Below, in pieces: positions 40,271-48,193 of a stretch of DNA of 48,220 nucleotides. Position 1 is the stretch's first letter, and each line of letters starts with the position of its first letter. The notes beneath the pieces were generated by a model. It had not been told where the DNA came from and did no database searches. It saw only the letters and a program-made list of their open reading frames with translations. The position numbers and the translations under genes were made by a program. The stretch comes from Streptomyces humi. Lineage in GTDB: Bacteria > Actinomycetota > Actinomycetes > Streptomycetales > Streptomycetaceae. The stretch spans positions 1-48,220 of the forward strand of contig NZ_LBMU02000019.1 in the NCBI RefSeq assembly GCF_001005085.2. Reading direction: 5' to 3'.

Positions 40271-41803
40271 ATGATCGCCAGCATTGTGGGGCTCGTCGTG
40301 ATCCCCATGGTCATAGCCGGGCTGGCCCGGTGGGCGGCGGCAAGGAGACGGCGCGGCCTTGCAGCGGGCCGGCCCGTGCACTTCCGCTGCCGACTTGACG
40401 GCCACAAGGGCCGACTGCTGGTCGACCCACGCCTCGACGGGCCCGTCTTCCTGGACCGTTCCGGGTACGTCACCGCCCTGCCCCGCGGTGGCGAGGCCCT
40501 GGACGCGACAGTCTCCACCAACGGCCGGCCCCCCTTCGAGAAGGTCGACCTGCGCTACCGGACCCCCGAAGGCCAGGTGCTGCGGCTGCGCTCGGCCACG
40601 CACGACGCCCGGACCCTCGGCGTCTGGCTGGGCGAACAGACCCGCCCGGTTTCCGCGCCCACCCGACGGCTGCTGCTGCCGGCCACACCGCCATGGGCGG
40701 TACTCGCCCTCGCGGCGTCCCTGTTCGTGGGCCTGGCCACGGCGGACGTCGCGCTGCTCGGGAAGCACACCGCCGCCGAGGTCGTCCGGGTGGACCGGGA
40801 CGACGACAGCTGCACCGTCGGCTGGAACGCCGGCGCCCAGCGGGCGGCTGTGGACTGCGACACGACGGACGTCCGCTCCGGCGACCGCATCCGGATCACC
40901 GCCCTGCCCTGGCCCTTCCTGGGTGAGGCCGTGAACACGCGTACCGCCCTGAGTGTGGTCGCCGTGCTCGGAGGCGGCCTCGGCCTGCTCGGCCTGGGCG
41001 GTGCGTTGATGGTCAACCCGCTGGCCTGCGCCCGACGCGTCCGGCGGGCGCGCCGGGCCCGGCCGGCGATCCCCCCGCCGGCGGCCGCGGACGGCGAGGC
41101 GGGCGAGGACAGGTGGCCCGGCCTCGATGACGACCTGAGCTACGCGAGCCTCACCGCCGCGGCCCGGCACGGCGATCGCCATCGACCGGGCCCCCGGGTG
41201 ACCCCGCCGCGCCGCGGCTTCGGCAGCACGTCCGTATCGCCGCGCATCTGGGTGCTGACCACCGTCCTCGGCACCGGCGCCTGGTACTCCCTGGGGTTCT
41301 CCGCCTCCGCCGTCCTCGAGGACTACTCCCACCTCGGGTACTGGCGCTTCCTCGTGTTCGGTACGGTCGGCATCGCGTCCCTCGCCCGGATCGGCTGGGT
41401 CGCGACCGACCGCTCCGCCCTGTGCGGTCCGGTACTGCGTGCCGCGCGTTCGGACGCCGAGACGGGCGCATGGCAGCCCATGCGCTACGTCCGTCTGTGC
41501 CGGGATCCCGGCGAGATGGCGCTGGTCCTGTTCCGACCGGAGGGCGGCGAGGTGACAGCGCCGATGTTCCTCCAGCCGATCTCCCGATCCCGCGGCAGTG
41601 AGCGCCGCACCGTCGGCGGTCCCGCTCCGGTCGGCGAGGCCCTGGTGGTCGACACCGGCGTGGGACCGCTGATCTGCGAGATCGCCGGCATCCGTTACCT
41701 CCCCAGAGGCCGTGCCACCGAAGCCACGACCGACCCCGCACGAACCCGCGACGAACTGCGCAGCTTCGCCGAGAGCCACCTCCGGCCGGCCGGACGGAGC
41801 TAG
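40271..41803 (+). CDS. Multi-pass membrane protein, unknown function
   Basis: A 510-aa protein with about five hydrophobic segments: residues 2-20, about 137-160, 218-240, 322-340 and 357-375. Between the first two is a soluble region (residues 35-130) with basic and polar character. A second soluble region after 375 ends in VVDTGVGPLICEIAGIRYL. I do not recognise the family. ATG 40271 was chosen because the upstream open frame runs into the 16-bp repeats; GGAGGAG lies 14 bases upstream and ACGGA closer. It directly precedes the IS remnant and probably shares the accessory origin of the WD40 gene. Confidence 0.7.
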   Translation: MIASIVGLVVIPMVIAGLARWAAARRRRGLAAGRPVHFRCRLDGHKGRLLVDPRLDGPVFLDRSGYVTALPRGGEALDATVSTNGRPPFEKVDLRYRTPEGQVLRLRSATHDARTLGVWLGEQTRPVSAPTRRLLLPATPPWAVLALAASLFVGLATADVALLGKHTAAEVVRVDRDDDSCTVGWNAGAQRAAVDCDTTDVRSGDRIRITALPWPFLGEAVNTRTALSVVAVLGGGLGLLGLGGALMVNPLACARRVRRARRARPAIPPPAAADGEAGEDRWPGLDDDLSYASLTAAARHGDRHRPGPRVTPPRRGFGSTSVSPRIWVLTTVLGTGAWYSLGFSASAVLEDYSHLGYWRFLVFGTVGIASLARIGWVATDRSALCGPVLRAARSDAETGAWQPMRYVRLCRDPGEMALVLFRPEGGEVTAPMFLQPISRSRGSERRTVGGPAPVGEALVVDTGVGPLICEIAGIRYLPRGRATEATTDPARTRDELRSFAESHLRPAGRS

Positions 41804-42189
41804 GGGCTTTCGTTCGGATCATCGTGCTGACCAGAGGAAGATGCCCGCGATGTGAAGTCCGGCCAGGTAGATGGTGGCGGTCTTCTCGTAGCGGGTCGCG
41901 ATCCCTCGCCACTGTTCCAGCGTGGTGAAGACCCGCTGCCAGGTGCCGTCGAGGGCCCACATCCGCAGCCGGTTGTAGACACCTCTCCAGTAGCCGTACT
42001 TCTCCGGCAGGTGGGCCCACTGCGTCCCGGTCCGGAACTCGAAGGCGATCGCGTCGATCACCTCCCGGTGATCCCGCCGGCGACCACCACGCCGCGGTGT
42101 CCGGTCCGGGAGCAACGGCTCGATCCGCGCCCCCTGCGCATCTGTTAACGGCACACCCGGACAACCAACTGATCCAAACGAAACTGCCC
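41804..42189 (-). mobile_element. Internally deleted IS5-family element, about 386 bp
   Basis: Imperfect terminal inverted repeats bound the element. The left end is GGGCTTTCGTTCGGATCA (41804-41821). The right end, read inward, is GGGCAGTTTCGTTTGGATCA (42189-42170), differing by a 2-base gap and one substitution. I see no clear target duplication. The size fits a MITE-like derivative that a full-length copy elsewhere could mobilise. Confidence 0.8.
41819..42154 (-). pseudogene. IS5-type transposase, N- and C-termini fused by deletion
   Basis: A 111-codon open frame joins the N-terminal domain (PLTDAQGARIEPLLPDRTP through WQRVFTTL) straight to the extreme C-terminus (QWRGIATRYEKTATIYLAG to FLWSAR). 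The DDE catalytic core that normally lies between is missing, so it cannot transpose by itself. The frame is intact across the join. It starts at GTG 42154, and its third codon is TTA, the only in-frame TTA I noticed in the window. Confidence 0.85.
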
Positions 42190-42194
42190 AGTTC

Positions 42195-42245
42195 GCAGGG
42201 GCGGTCACCGCCCGCCGAGTCCGGCCGCCGGCCGGCGGGCCTGCG
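42195..42245 (-). terminator. Branched hairpin region after the GNAT gene
   Basis: CGCAGG (42195) and CCTGCG (42240) enclose GGGCGGT-C-ACCGCCC and the 14-bp palindrome CCGCCGGCCGGCGG (42225-42238), a possible three-way structure starting 14 bp past the stop. Confidence 0.55.
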
Positions 42246-42258
42246 AGGGTGGGGCGGG

Positions 42259-42747
42259 CTACAGGTCGGCGCGCAGGGTCTTGGCGTAGCAGCGGCTGGA
42301 CTCGTGATGGCGGTAGTAGCCGAACTTGGTGCACGGGGCGTAGCCGCTGGAGGTGTACAGGGCGATGGCCTCCGGCTGCTTGGTGCCGGTCTCCAGCACC
42401 ATGCGCAGCCGGCCGGCCGCGCGGGCGTCGTCCTCCAGGGCGGTGAGGATCCGGCGGGCCAGGCCCCGGCCGCGCATCTGCTCGATCACGAACATCCGCT
42501 TGAGCTCGGCGTCGCCGTCCTCGTTGCCCTCGCCGTTCGCGTCCTGGCTGCGCCAGCCGCCGGTGGCCACCGGGCGGTCGGACTCGTCGTACGCGATCAG
42601 GTAGACCCCGTTCGGCGGTTCGAAGTCGGACGGGTCAAGGGCTGTGGCGTCGCCGCCGTCGCCGTAGCGGACGTGGTACTCGGCCTGGACCTCGTCGTTC
42701 AGCTTGACGGCGTCGGGGTGGTCGAAGGCAACACGGCGTATATTCAT
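42259..42747 (-). CDS. GNAT-family N-acetyltransferase
   Basis: A 162-aa acetyltransferase. MNIRRVAFDHPDAVKLNDEVQAEY begins the fold, and LKRMFVIEQMRGRGLARRIL is the acetyl-CoA motif. ETGTKQPEAIALYTSSGYAP and the C-terminal YYRHHESSRCYAKTL complete it; the family resembles those acting on small amines or amino acids. ATG 42747 was chosen, and ATG 42756 is three codons upstream. The nine bases CGTATATTC occur twice (42737 and 42757), 20 bp apart, over the start; one copy can serve as a -10 for a leaderless transcript. Confidence 0.85.
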   Translation of the reverse strand: MNIRRVAFDHPDAVKLNDEVQAEYHVRYGDGGDATALDPSDFEPPNGVYLIAYDESDRPVATGGWRSQDANGEGNEDGDAELKRMFVIEQMRGRGLARRILTALEDDARAAGRLRMVLETGTKQPEAIALYTSSGYAPCTKFGYYRHHESSRCYAKTLRADL

Positions 42748-42835
42748 GTGAGGCATCGTATATTCGTGCAGGCGGCCGCTCGGGCGGCGCGATGGGCGGT
42801 CGGGACTCCGTCCAGTGTGCCGGTATCGTTCCCGC

Positions 42836-43639
42836 GTGCTGACTGTGACCTCGGTGAACGTGAACGGACTGCGGGCCGCCGCGAAGAAGGGCTTCGTGGA
42901 GTGGCTCGCGGGGACCTCCGCGGATGTCCTCTGCCTCCAGGAGGTGCGCGCGGAACCGCAGCAGCTCCCGGAGGAGGTGCGGGCGCCCGGCGGCTGGCAC
43001 GTCGTGCACGCCCCCGCGGCCGCCAAGGGGCGTGCGGGCGTCTCCCTGTACACCCGGCGGGAGCCGGACCGGGTGCGGATCGGTTTCGGCTCGGACGAGT
43101 TCGACGCGAGCGGACGCTACGTCGAGGCCGACCTCCCCGGGGTCACCGTCGCCTCCCTCTACCTCCCCTCAGGCGAGGTCGGCACCGAGCGGCAGGACGA
43201 GAAGGTCCGGTTCATGACCGAGTTCCTCGCCCACCTCAAGGACCTGCGCGAACGGGCCGCCGCCGACGGCCGCGAGGTCGTCGTCTGCGGCGACTGGAAC
43301 ATCGCCCACCAGCAGGCCGACCTGAAGAACTGGCGGGGCAACACCAGGAACTCCGGCTTCCTGCCGGAGGAACGCGCCTGGCTCGGCAACGTCCTGGACC
43401 CGGCCGACGGCGGCTACGTCGACGTCGTACGCGCCCTGCACCCCGACATGGAGGGCCCGTACACCTGGTGGTCCTACCGGGGCCGGGCCTTCGAGAACGA
43501 CTCGGGTTGGCGCATCGACTATCAGATGTCCACGCCCGGGCTGGCAGGCAAGGCGGTCAAGGGGTTCGTGGAGCGGGCGGCCACGCACGCCGAACGCTGG
43601 TCCGACCACGCGCCGGTCACCGTCGTGTACGACCTCTGA
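42836..43639 (+). CDS. xth: Exodeoxyribonuclease III
   Basis: A 267-aa ExoIII/AP-endonuclease that repairs abasic sites and trims 3' ends. SVNVNGLRAA, LCLQEVRAE (metal-binding Glu36), GDWNIAHQQADLKN, DVVRALHP, WRIDYQMSTP and SDHAPVTV cover all conserved motifs. GTG 42836 follows TATCGT (42824-42829) by 6 bases, so the message is probably leaderless. Its TGA stop abuts the convergent merR stop, the two together forming TGATCA with no spacer. Confidence 0.94.
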   Translation: MLTVTSVNVNGLRAAAKKGFVEWLAGTSADVLCLQEVRAEPQQLPEEVRAPGGWHVVHAPAAAKGRAGVSLYTRREPDRVRIGFGSDEFDASGRYVEADLPGVTVASLYLPSGEVGTERQDEKVRFMTEFLAHLKDLRERAAADGREVVVCGDWNIAHQQADLKNWRGNTRNSGFLPEERAWLGNVLDPADGGYVDVVRALHPDMEGPYTWWSYRGRAFENDSGWRIDYQMSTPGLAGKAVKGFVERAATHAERWSDHAPVTVVYDL

Positions 43640-44302
43640 TCAGTCGTTCCCGGGCTGCTTGCGCAGGCGGCGGTCCAGGGCCAGGGACACCTCTGCCTCC
43701 ACCACGCTGCGGGCCAGGGGGCGCAGGCGGGTCAGGTCCTCCTCGGGGCCGTGGCGCAGGACGAGCTGGGCGAAGAGTTCGGCGAGCGCGTCGGCGTGCT
43801 CGCGGACGCTGCGGCCCGCCGCCAGTACCTCCGCCAGCGGGAAACCCTCGCGGACCAGCGCCGAGGAGGCGTCCAGGAGGCGGCGGCTGATGTGGACGAT
43901 GTCGTCGCCGTCGGTGCCGAGGTAACCGAGTTCCATGGCGGCGGCGAGGTTCTCCGGGGTGACCTCGCCCTCGAAGCGGGCGGCGAGTTCCTCGGGGGTG
44001 AGGCGGACCGGCTCCTCCTCGGTGGGGTTGTCGACGCCGAGCAGTTCGGCGACGTCCCGGCCGTGGTCCAGGGCCTCCGCCAGTTCGGCGATGCCGTTCA
44101 GGGTGTGGCCGCGTTCCAGCAGCGCCGCGATCGTGCGCAGCCGGGCCAGGTGGTGCTCGTCGTACCAGGCGATACGGCCCTCGCGGCGGGGTGGGGCGAG
44201 CAGCTTGCGTTCGCGGTAGAAGCGCAGCGTGCGCACGGTTATGCCGGCTCTTCTGGCCAGCTCCTCCATGCGGTACTCGCGCGGTCCGTCGTCGTCTGCC
44301 AC
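43640..44302 (-). CDS. MerR-family transcriptional regulator
   Basis: A 220-aa MerR regulator. EELARRAGITVRTLRFYRERKLLAPPRREG is the winged-helix start, here residues 13-42, followed by YDEHHLARLRTIAALLERGHTLNGI. The C-terminal 130 residues are helical and lack obvious metal-binding cysteines, so an organic ligand is likely. The start is GTG 44302, with TAGGCT (-10-like) just upstream, so it is probably leaderless. It is divergent from the monooxygenase operon, which it most likely controls. Confidence 0.9.
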   Translation of the reverse strand: MADDDGPREYRMEELARRAGITVRTLRFYRERKLLAPPRREGRIAWYDEHHLARLRTIAALLERGHTLNGIAELAEALDHGRDVAELLGVDNPTEEEPVRLTPEELAARFEGEVTPENLAAAMELGYLGTDGDDIVHISRRLLDASSALVREGFPLAEVLAAGRSVREHADALAELFAQLVLRHGPEEDLTRLRPLARSVVEAEVSLALDRRLRKQPGND

Positions 44303-44318
44303 GGGCGCAGCCTATGTT

Positions 44319-44331
44319 GTACCGCCGGTAC
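44319..44331. promoter_or_regulatory. Palindrome upstream of merR
   Basis: GTACCGCCGGTAC is a perfect 6+1+6 palindrome 17 bp upstream of the merR start, and a candidate MerR autoregulatory site. Confidence 0.55.
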
Positions 44332-44396
44332 CCGCGGCGGAGCCGCTGATGTGAACCTCCTCTGCCCAGCCCCTACCCATCAGTACGGAGCTGCCC

Positions 44397-44432
44397 TAAA
44401 GTGCGACTGCGCCAGTGATTACTGGCGTAATC
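44397..44432 (+). promoter_or_regulatory. Promoter and overlapping dyads before the monooxygenase operon
   Basis: TAAAGT (44397-44402) is a likely -10. Just after it, CGCCAGT-GATT-ACTGGCG (44410-44427) is a perfect 7-bp dyad, and GATTAC-TGGC-GTAATC (44417-44432) is a second dyad overlapping the first. They sit at the expected transcription start, a repressor-like location. Confidence 0.6.
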
Positions 44433-44458
44433 GCGGTCGAGGGTGTGGAGGCTCCGGG

Positions 44459-45988
44459 ATGGCCCAGCACGAACATGTCAGGGTGGCGGTGATCGGGTCC
44501 GGGTTCGGCGGACTGGGCGCGGCCGTGCGGTTGCGCAGGGAGGGGATCACCGACTTCGTCGTCCTGGAACGAGCCGGCGGCGTCGGCGGCACCTGGCGCG
44601 ACAACAGCTATCCGGGGTGCGCCTGCGACGTGCCGTCCCACCTCTACTCCTTCTCCTTCGCGCCCAACCCCGACTGGCCGCGCACCTTCTCCGGGCAGGA
44701 GCACATCCGCGCCTATCTGGAGCACGTCACGGACGTGTTCGGGCTCCGCCCGCACCTGCGCCTCGACGCCGAGGTGACGCGGATGACCTGGGACCCGGAG
44801 CAGCTCCGCTGGGACATCGAGACGGCCGGCGGCACCTTCTCCGCCGACGTCGTGGTCTCCGCCACCGGGCCGCTGTCCGACCCGAAGATCCCCGGGATCC
44901 CGGGGCTGGACTCCTTCCCTGGGAAGGTCTTCCACTCGGCCCGCTGGGACCACGACTACGACCTGCGCGGCAAGCGGGTCGCCATGGTCGGCACCGGCGC
45001 CTCCGCGATCCAGATCGTGCCGGCCGTCCAGCCGGAGGTCGCGCACCTCACCCTCTTCCAGCGCACCCCGCCCTGGGTGATGCCCCGCATGGACCGCGCC
45101 ATCGGCACCGCCGAGCGCGGGCTGCACCGGGCGCTGCCCTTCACCACCCGGGCCCGCCGCGGGTTCCTGTGGGGCATCCGGGAACTCCAGGTCCAGGCGT
45201 TCACCAAGCACCCGGACGAACTCGGCCTGGTCGAGAAGCTCGCCCTGCGCAACATGCACCGGTCCGTCAAGGACCCGGCGCTGCGGGCCAGGCTCACCCC
45301 GGACTACCGGATCGGCTGCAAGCGGATCCTGCTGTCCAGCACCTACTATCCGGCGCTCACCCGGCAGAACGTGGACGTGGTGGCGAGCGGGCTCGCCGAG
45401 GTCCGCGGTTCGACGGTGGTCGCCGCCGACGGCAGCACCGCCGAGGTCGACGCGATCATCTTCGGCACCGGCTTCCACGTCACCGACATGCCGATCGCGG
45501 AGCGGGTCGTCGGCGCCGACGGGCACACCCTCGCGGAGTCCTGGAAGGGCGGCATGCAGGCGCTGCGCGGTGCCTCGGCCGCCGGGTTCCCCAACTGGAT
45601 GACGATCATCGGGCCCAACACCGGCCTCGGGAACTCCTCCATGATCCTCATGATCGAGTCCCAGCTGAACTACATGGCCGACTACCTGCGCCAGCTGTCG
45701 GTCCTCGGCGGCCGGGCGGCCCTCGACGCGCGCCCCGGCGCGGTGGCGGCCTGGAACCACAAGGTCCAGGAGCGCATGAAGCGCACCGTCTGGAACACCG
45801 GCGGCTGCACCAGCTGGTACCTGGACGCGGAGGGCCGCAACACCACCATCTGGCCCGGTACGACGACCGAGTTCCGGCGCGCGACCCAGCGGGTGGACCT
45901 CGGGGAGTACGACGTGATCCGCCCGCCCCGGCCGGACGACGCGGGCCCCGCGCACGGCACCAGGTCCGGCGCGGAGGTGGGCGCGTGA
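44459..45988 (+). CDS. Baeyer-Villiger type flavin monooxygenase
   Basis: A 509-aa FAD- and NADPH-dependent monooxygenase. GSGFGGLG (residues 12-19) binds FAD, and GTGASAIQ (near 180) is the NADPH site. FPGKVFHSARWDHD (near 153-166) matches the Baeyer-Villiger fingerprint FxGxxxHxxxW(P/D). It would insert oxygen next to a ketone or oxidise a related carbonyl. ATG 44459 has GGAGG 8 bases upstream. It overlaps the hydrolase gene by GTGA; monooxygenase, hydrolase and SDR in one operon suggest oxidation, ester cleavage and redox of one lipid-like or terpenoid substrate. Confidence 0.92.
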   Translation: MAQHEHVRVAVIGSGFGGLGAAVRLRREGITDFVVLERAGGVGGTWRDNSYPGCACDVPSHLYSFSFAPNPDWPRTFSGQEHIRAYLEHVTDVFGLRPHLRLDAEVTRMTWDPEQLRWDIETAGGTFSADVVVSATGPLSDPKIPGIPGLDSFPGKVFHSARWDHDYDLRGKRVAMVGTGASAIQIVPAVQPEVAHLTLFQRTPPWVMPRMDRAIGTAERGLHRALPFTTRARRGFLWGIRELQVQAFTKHPDELGLVEKLALRNMHRSVKDPALRARLTPDYRIGCKRILLSSTYYPALTRQNVDVVASGLAEVRGSTVVAADGSTAEVDAIIFGTGFHVTDMPIAERVVGADGHTLAESWKGGMQALRGASAAGFPNWMTIIGPNTGLGNSSMILMIESQLNYMADYLRQLSVLGGRAALDARPGAVAAWNHKVQERMKRTVWNTGGCTSWYLDAEGRNTTIWPGTTTEFRRATQRVDLGEYDVIRPPRPDDAGPAHGTRSGAEVGA

Positions 45989-46941
45989 GCCGGCTCGGCC
46001 ATGTGACCGGCGGCCCCTATGCCCCGCCGGTGCCCGCGCGGGAACTCACCGTCGTGTCCGCCGACGGCGCCCGCCTGCACGTCGAGGTGCACGGCCCCGA
46101 GGACGCGCCGCCCGTCGTCCTCGCCCACGGCTGGACCTGCTCGACCGCCTTCTGGGCCGCGCAGATCCGGGAACTGGCCGTCGACCACCGGGTCGTCGCC
46201 TATGACCAGCGGGGCCACGGGCGCAGTCCCGCGAGCCCGGCGTGCACCACCCGCGCGCTGGCGGACGACCTCGAGGCGGTGCTGGCCGGGACACTCGCGC
46301 GCGGCGAACGCGCCGTGATCGTCGGCCACTCCATGGGTGGCATGACCGTGATGGCGGCGGCCGCCCGCCCCCGCTTCCGGGAGCACACCGCCGCCGTCCT
46401 GCTGTGCAGCACCGGCAGTTCGCGGCTGATCGCGGAGGCCCTTGTCATACCGATGCGCGCCGGGTCGGCACGCACCTGGCTCACGGCGCGCGTCCTGGGC
46501 TCGCGCGCTCCGCTGGGGCCGGTCACGCCTGTCGCGAAGCGCGTCCTCAAGTACGCGACCATGGGCCCCGGTTCCGCTCCGCACATGGTGGAGGCGTGCG
46601 CGCGGATCGTGCACGCCTGTCCCAGCTCCGTGCGGCACGCCTGGGCGGGGGTCCTCGCGGGGCTCGACCTGGACGCCGGCGTACGCGAGTTGGGCGTGCC
46701 CACGGCGGTCGTCACCGGCACCGCCGACCGGCTCACGCCGCCGTCGCACGCCCGCGCGCTGGTCGCCGCGCTGCCGCACTCCCTCGGTCTCACCGAGCTG
46801 CCCGGCATGGGCCACATGACGCCGGTCGAGGCGCCGGAGGCGGTCAACGGAAGGATCCGGGAACTCGTCACCCAGTACGTGACGGTCACCCCGGAGGACA
46901 CCGGCGCCGCGGCGCCCGAGCGGATCACGGAGGGCTCATGA
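45985..46941 (+). CDS. Alpha/beta-fold hydrolase
   Basis: A 318-aa alpha/beta hydrolase. VLAHGWTCST gives the oxyanion hole, VGHSMGGMT the nucleophile Ser, TGTADRLTPP the acid Asp and PGMGHMTPVEAP the His. GTG 45985 overlaps the monooxygenase stop, with GGAGG 7 bases upstream. It is the natural partner to open esters or lactones made by the Baeyer-Villiger enzyme. No signal peptide is seen. Confidence 0.9.
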   Translation: MSRLGHVTGGPYAPPVPARELTVVSADGARLHVEVHGPEDAPPVVLAHGWTCSTAFWAAQIRELAVDHRVVAYDQRGHGRSPASPACTTRALADDLEAVLAGTLARGERAVIVGHSMGGMTVMAAAARPRFREHTAAVLLCSTGSSRLIAEALVIPMRAGSARTWLTARVLGSRAPLGPVTPVAKRVLKYATMGPGSAPHMVEACARIVHACPSSVRHAWAGVLAGLDLDAGVRELGVPTAVVTGTADRLTPPSHARALVAALPHSLGLTELPGMGHMTPVEAPEAVNGRIRELVTQYVTVTPEDTGAAAPERITEGS

Positions 46942-47822
46942 GCAGGGTCGGTCTCGAAGGACAGGTCGCGGTCGTCACCGGCGCGGCGCGCGGGGTCGGC
47001 GAGTTGCTCGCCCGCAAGCTGTCCGCCCGCGGGGCGAGGATCGCGCTGGTCGGCCTCGAGGAGGACGCGCTCAAGGAGGTCTCGGGGCGGCTGCACACCG
47101 AAAGCGCCCACTGGTACGCCGACGTCACCGACCACGAGGCGATGAGCCGGGTCGCGGCCGAGGTCAAGGAGCGGTTCGGCAAGGTCGACATCGTGGTGGC
47201 CAACGCCGGGGTGGCGAACGGCGGTCCGTTCGCCGACTCGGATCCGGTGGCCTGGCGGCGGGTGATCGAGGTCAACCTGATCGGCTCGGCGGTGACGGCG
47301 CGGGCGTTCCTGCCGGTGCTCACCGAGAGCCGCGGCTACCTGCTCCAGGTCGCCTCGCTGGCGGCGATCACACCGGCGCCGATGATGACGGCGTACTGCG
47401 CGTCCAAGTCCGGGGTGGAGGCGTACGCGCACAGTCTGCGCGCCGAGGTCGGCCACCGGGGCGTGCGCGTCGGTGTCGCGTACCTGTCCTGGACGGACAC
47501 CGACATGGTGCGCGGCGCCGACCAGGACGACGTGATGCGGGAGTTGCGGCAGCGGCTGCCGTGGCCGTCGAACAAGACGTACCCGCTGGGCCCGGCGGTG
47601 GACCGGATGGTGGCCGGGATCGAACGGCGCTCGGCGCACGTGTACGGGCAGTGGTGGCTGCGCGGGATGCAGGGCGTGCGCGGATATCTGCCGGCGCTGA
47701 TCGGGACGGTCGGGCAGCGCGAGATGAAGCGGTTCGCACCCCGCTTGCAGGGCATGCGCACCGGGCTCGTCGGCGCAGGTGGGGCGGCCGACGAGGAGGC
47801 GCGCGCTACACACCGTAACTGA
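46938..47822 (+). CDS. Short-chain dehydrogenase/reductase
   Basis: A 294-aa SDR oxidoreductase. VVTGAARGVGELLAR is the NAD(P)-binding loop, VANAGVANGG the structural NAG motif, and Ser in VASLAAI with YCASKS (YxxxK) the catalytic set. A C-terminal extension of about 50 residues is typical of the lipid-related SadH-like group. ATG 46938 overlaps the hydrolase stop by ATGA. It would interconvert an alcohol and the ketone used or produced by the operon. Confidence 0.92.
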   Translation: MSRVGLEGQVAVVTGAARGVGELLARKLSARGARIALVGLEEDALKEVSGRLHTESAHWYADVTDHEAMSRVAAEVKERFGKVDIVVANAGVANGGPFADSDPVAWRRVIEVNLIGSAVTARAFLPVLTESRGYLLQVASLAAITPAPMMTAYCASKSGVEAYAHSLRAEVGHRGVRVGVAYLSWTDTDMVRGADQDDVMRELRQRLPWPSNKTYPLGPAVDRMVAGIERRSAHVYGQWWLRGMQGVRGYLPALIGTVGQREMKRFAPRLQGMRTGLVGAGGAADEEARATHRN

Positions 47823-47910
47823 TCGAAATGCGCGCGGAGTCGGCCCGTGTGAACCTGGTCGAGGCCCCACCGAGGGCCGATCCCCTCACCTCCCACAGGA
47901 GTGAACCCAC

Positions 47911-48126
47911 ATGGGTATGAAGGACAAGGCCGGCAAGATGCAGGACCAGGGCAAGCAGAAGATCCGCGAGGCCCAGGACCAGGCCAAGCAGCGCGGCCAG
48001 CAGACGCAGGAGCGCGGCCACCAGGCTCAGCAGCACGGCCAGCAGACGCGTGACCGTGGTCGCCAGGACATGGACGACACGGAGCAGGAGATGCGCGACC
48101 GGTTCAACCAGGACTACGACGCGTAG
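47911..48126 (+). CDS. Small Gln-rich hydrophilic protein
   Basis: A 71-aa protein made almost entirely of charged residues and Gln, with no aromatic core. MKDKAGKMQDQGKQKIREAQ and related heptad-like segments suggest a helical or disordered stress-type protein, resembling CsbD-like proteins only in composition. ATG 47911 has AGGAG 9 bases upstream; the second Met is a close alternative. The strong terminator after it implies an abundant monocistronic message. Confidence 0.8.
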   Translation: MGMKDKAGKMQDQGKQKIREAQDQAKQRGQQTQERGHQAQQHGQQTRDRGRQDMDDTEQEMRDRFNQDYDA

Positions 48127-48154
48127 TCGTCGCACTGGTCTGACCGACAGATGT

Positions 48155-48193
48155 GGGGCGCCCTTCGTCGCGGAGGGCGCCCCGCGTTTTTTT
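48155..48193 (+). terminator. Canonical intrinsic terminator with T7 tract
   Basis: GGGGCGCCCT and AGGGCGCCCC form a 10-bp stem with a 9-base loop, followed by GCG and seven T. A T-run this long is unusual in such GC-rich DNA. The window ends in G-rich sequence just after it. Confidence 0.95.

Noticed and set aside
37425..42260. Search for a second copy of the tRNA-Ala 3' end as an attachment site
   Set aside because: I found no repeat of TTCAAATCCCC or the terminal stem in this interval, so no attR is claimed.
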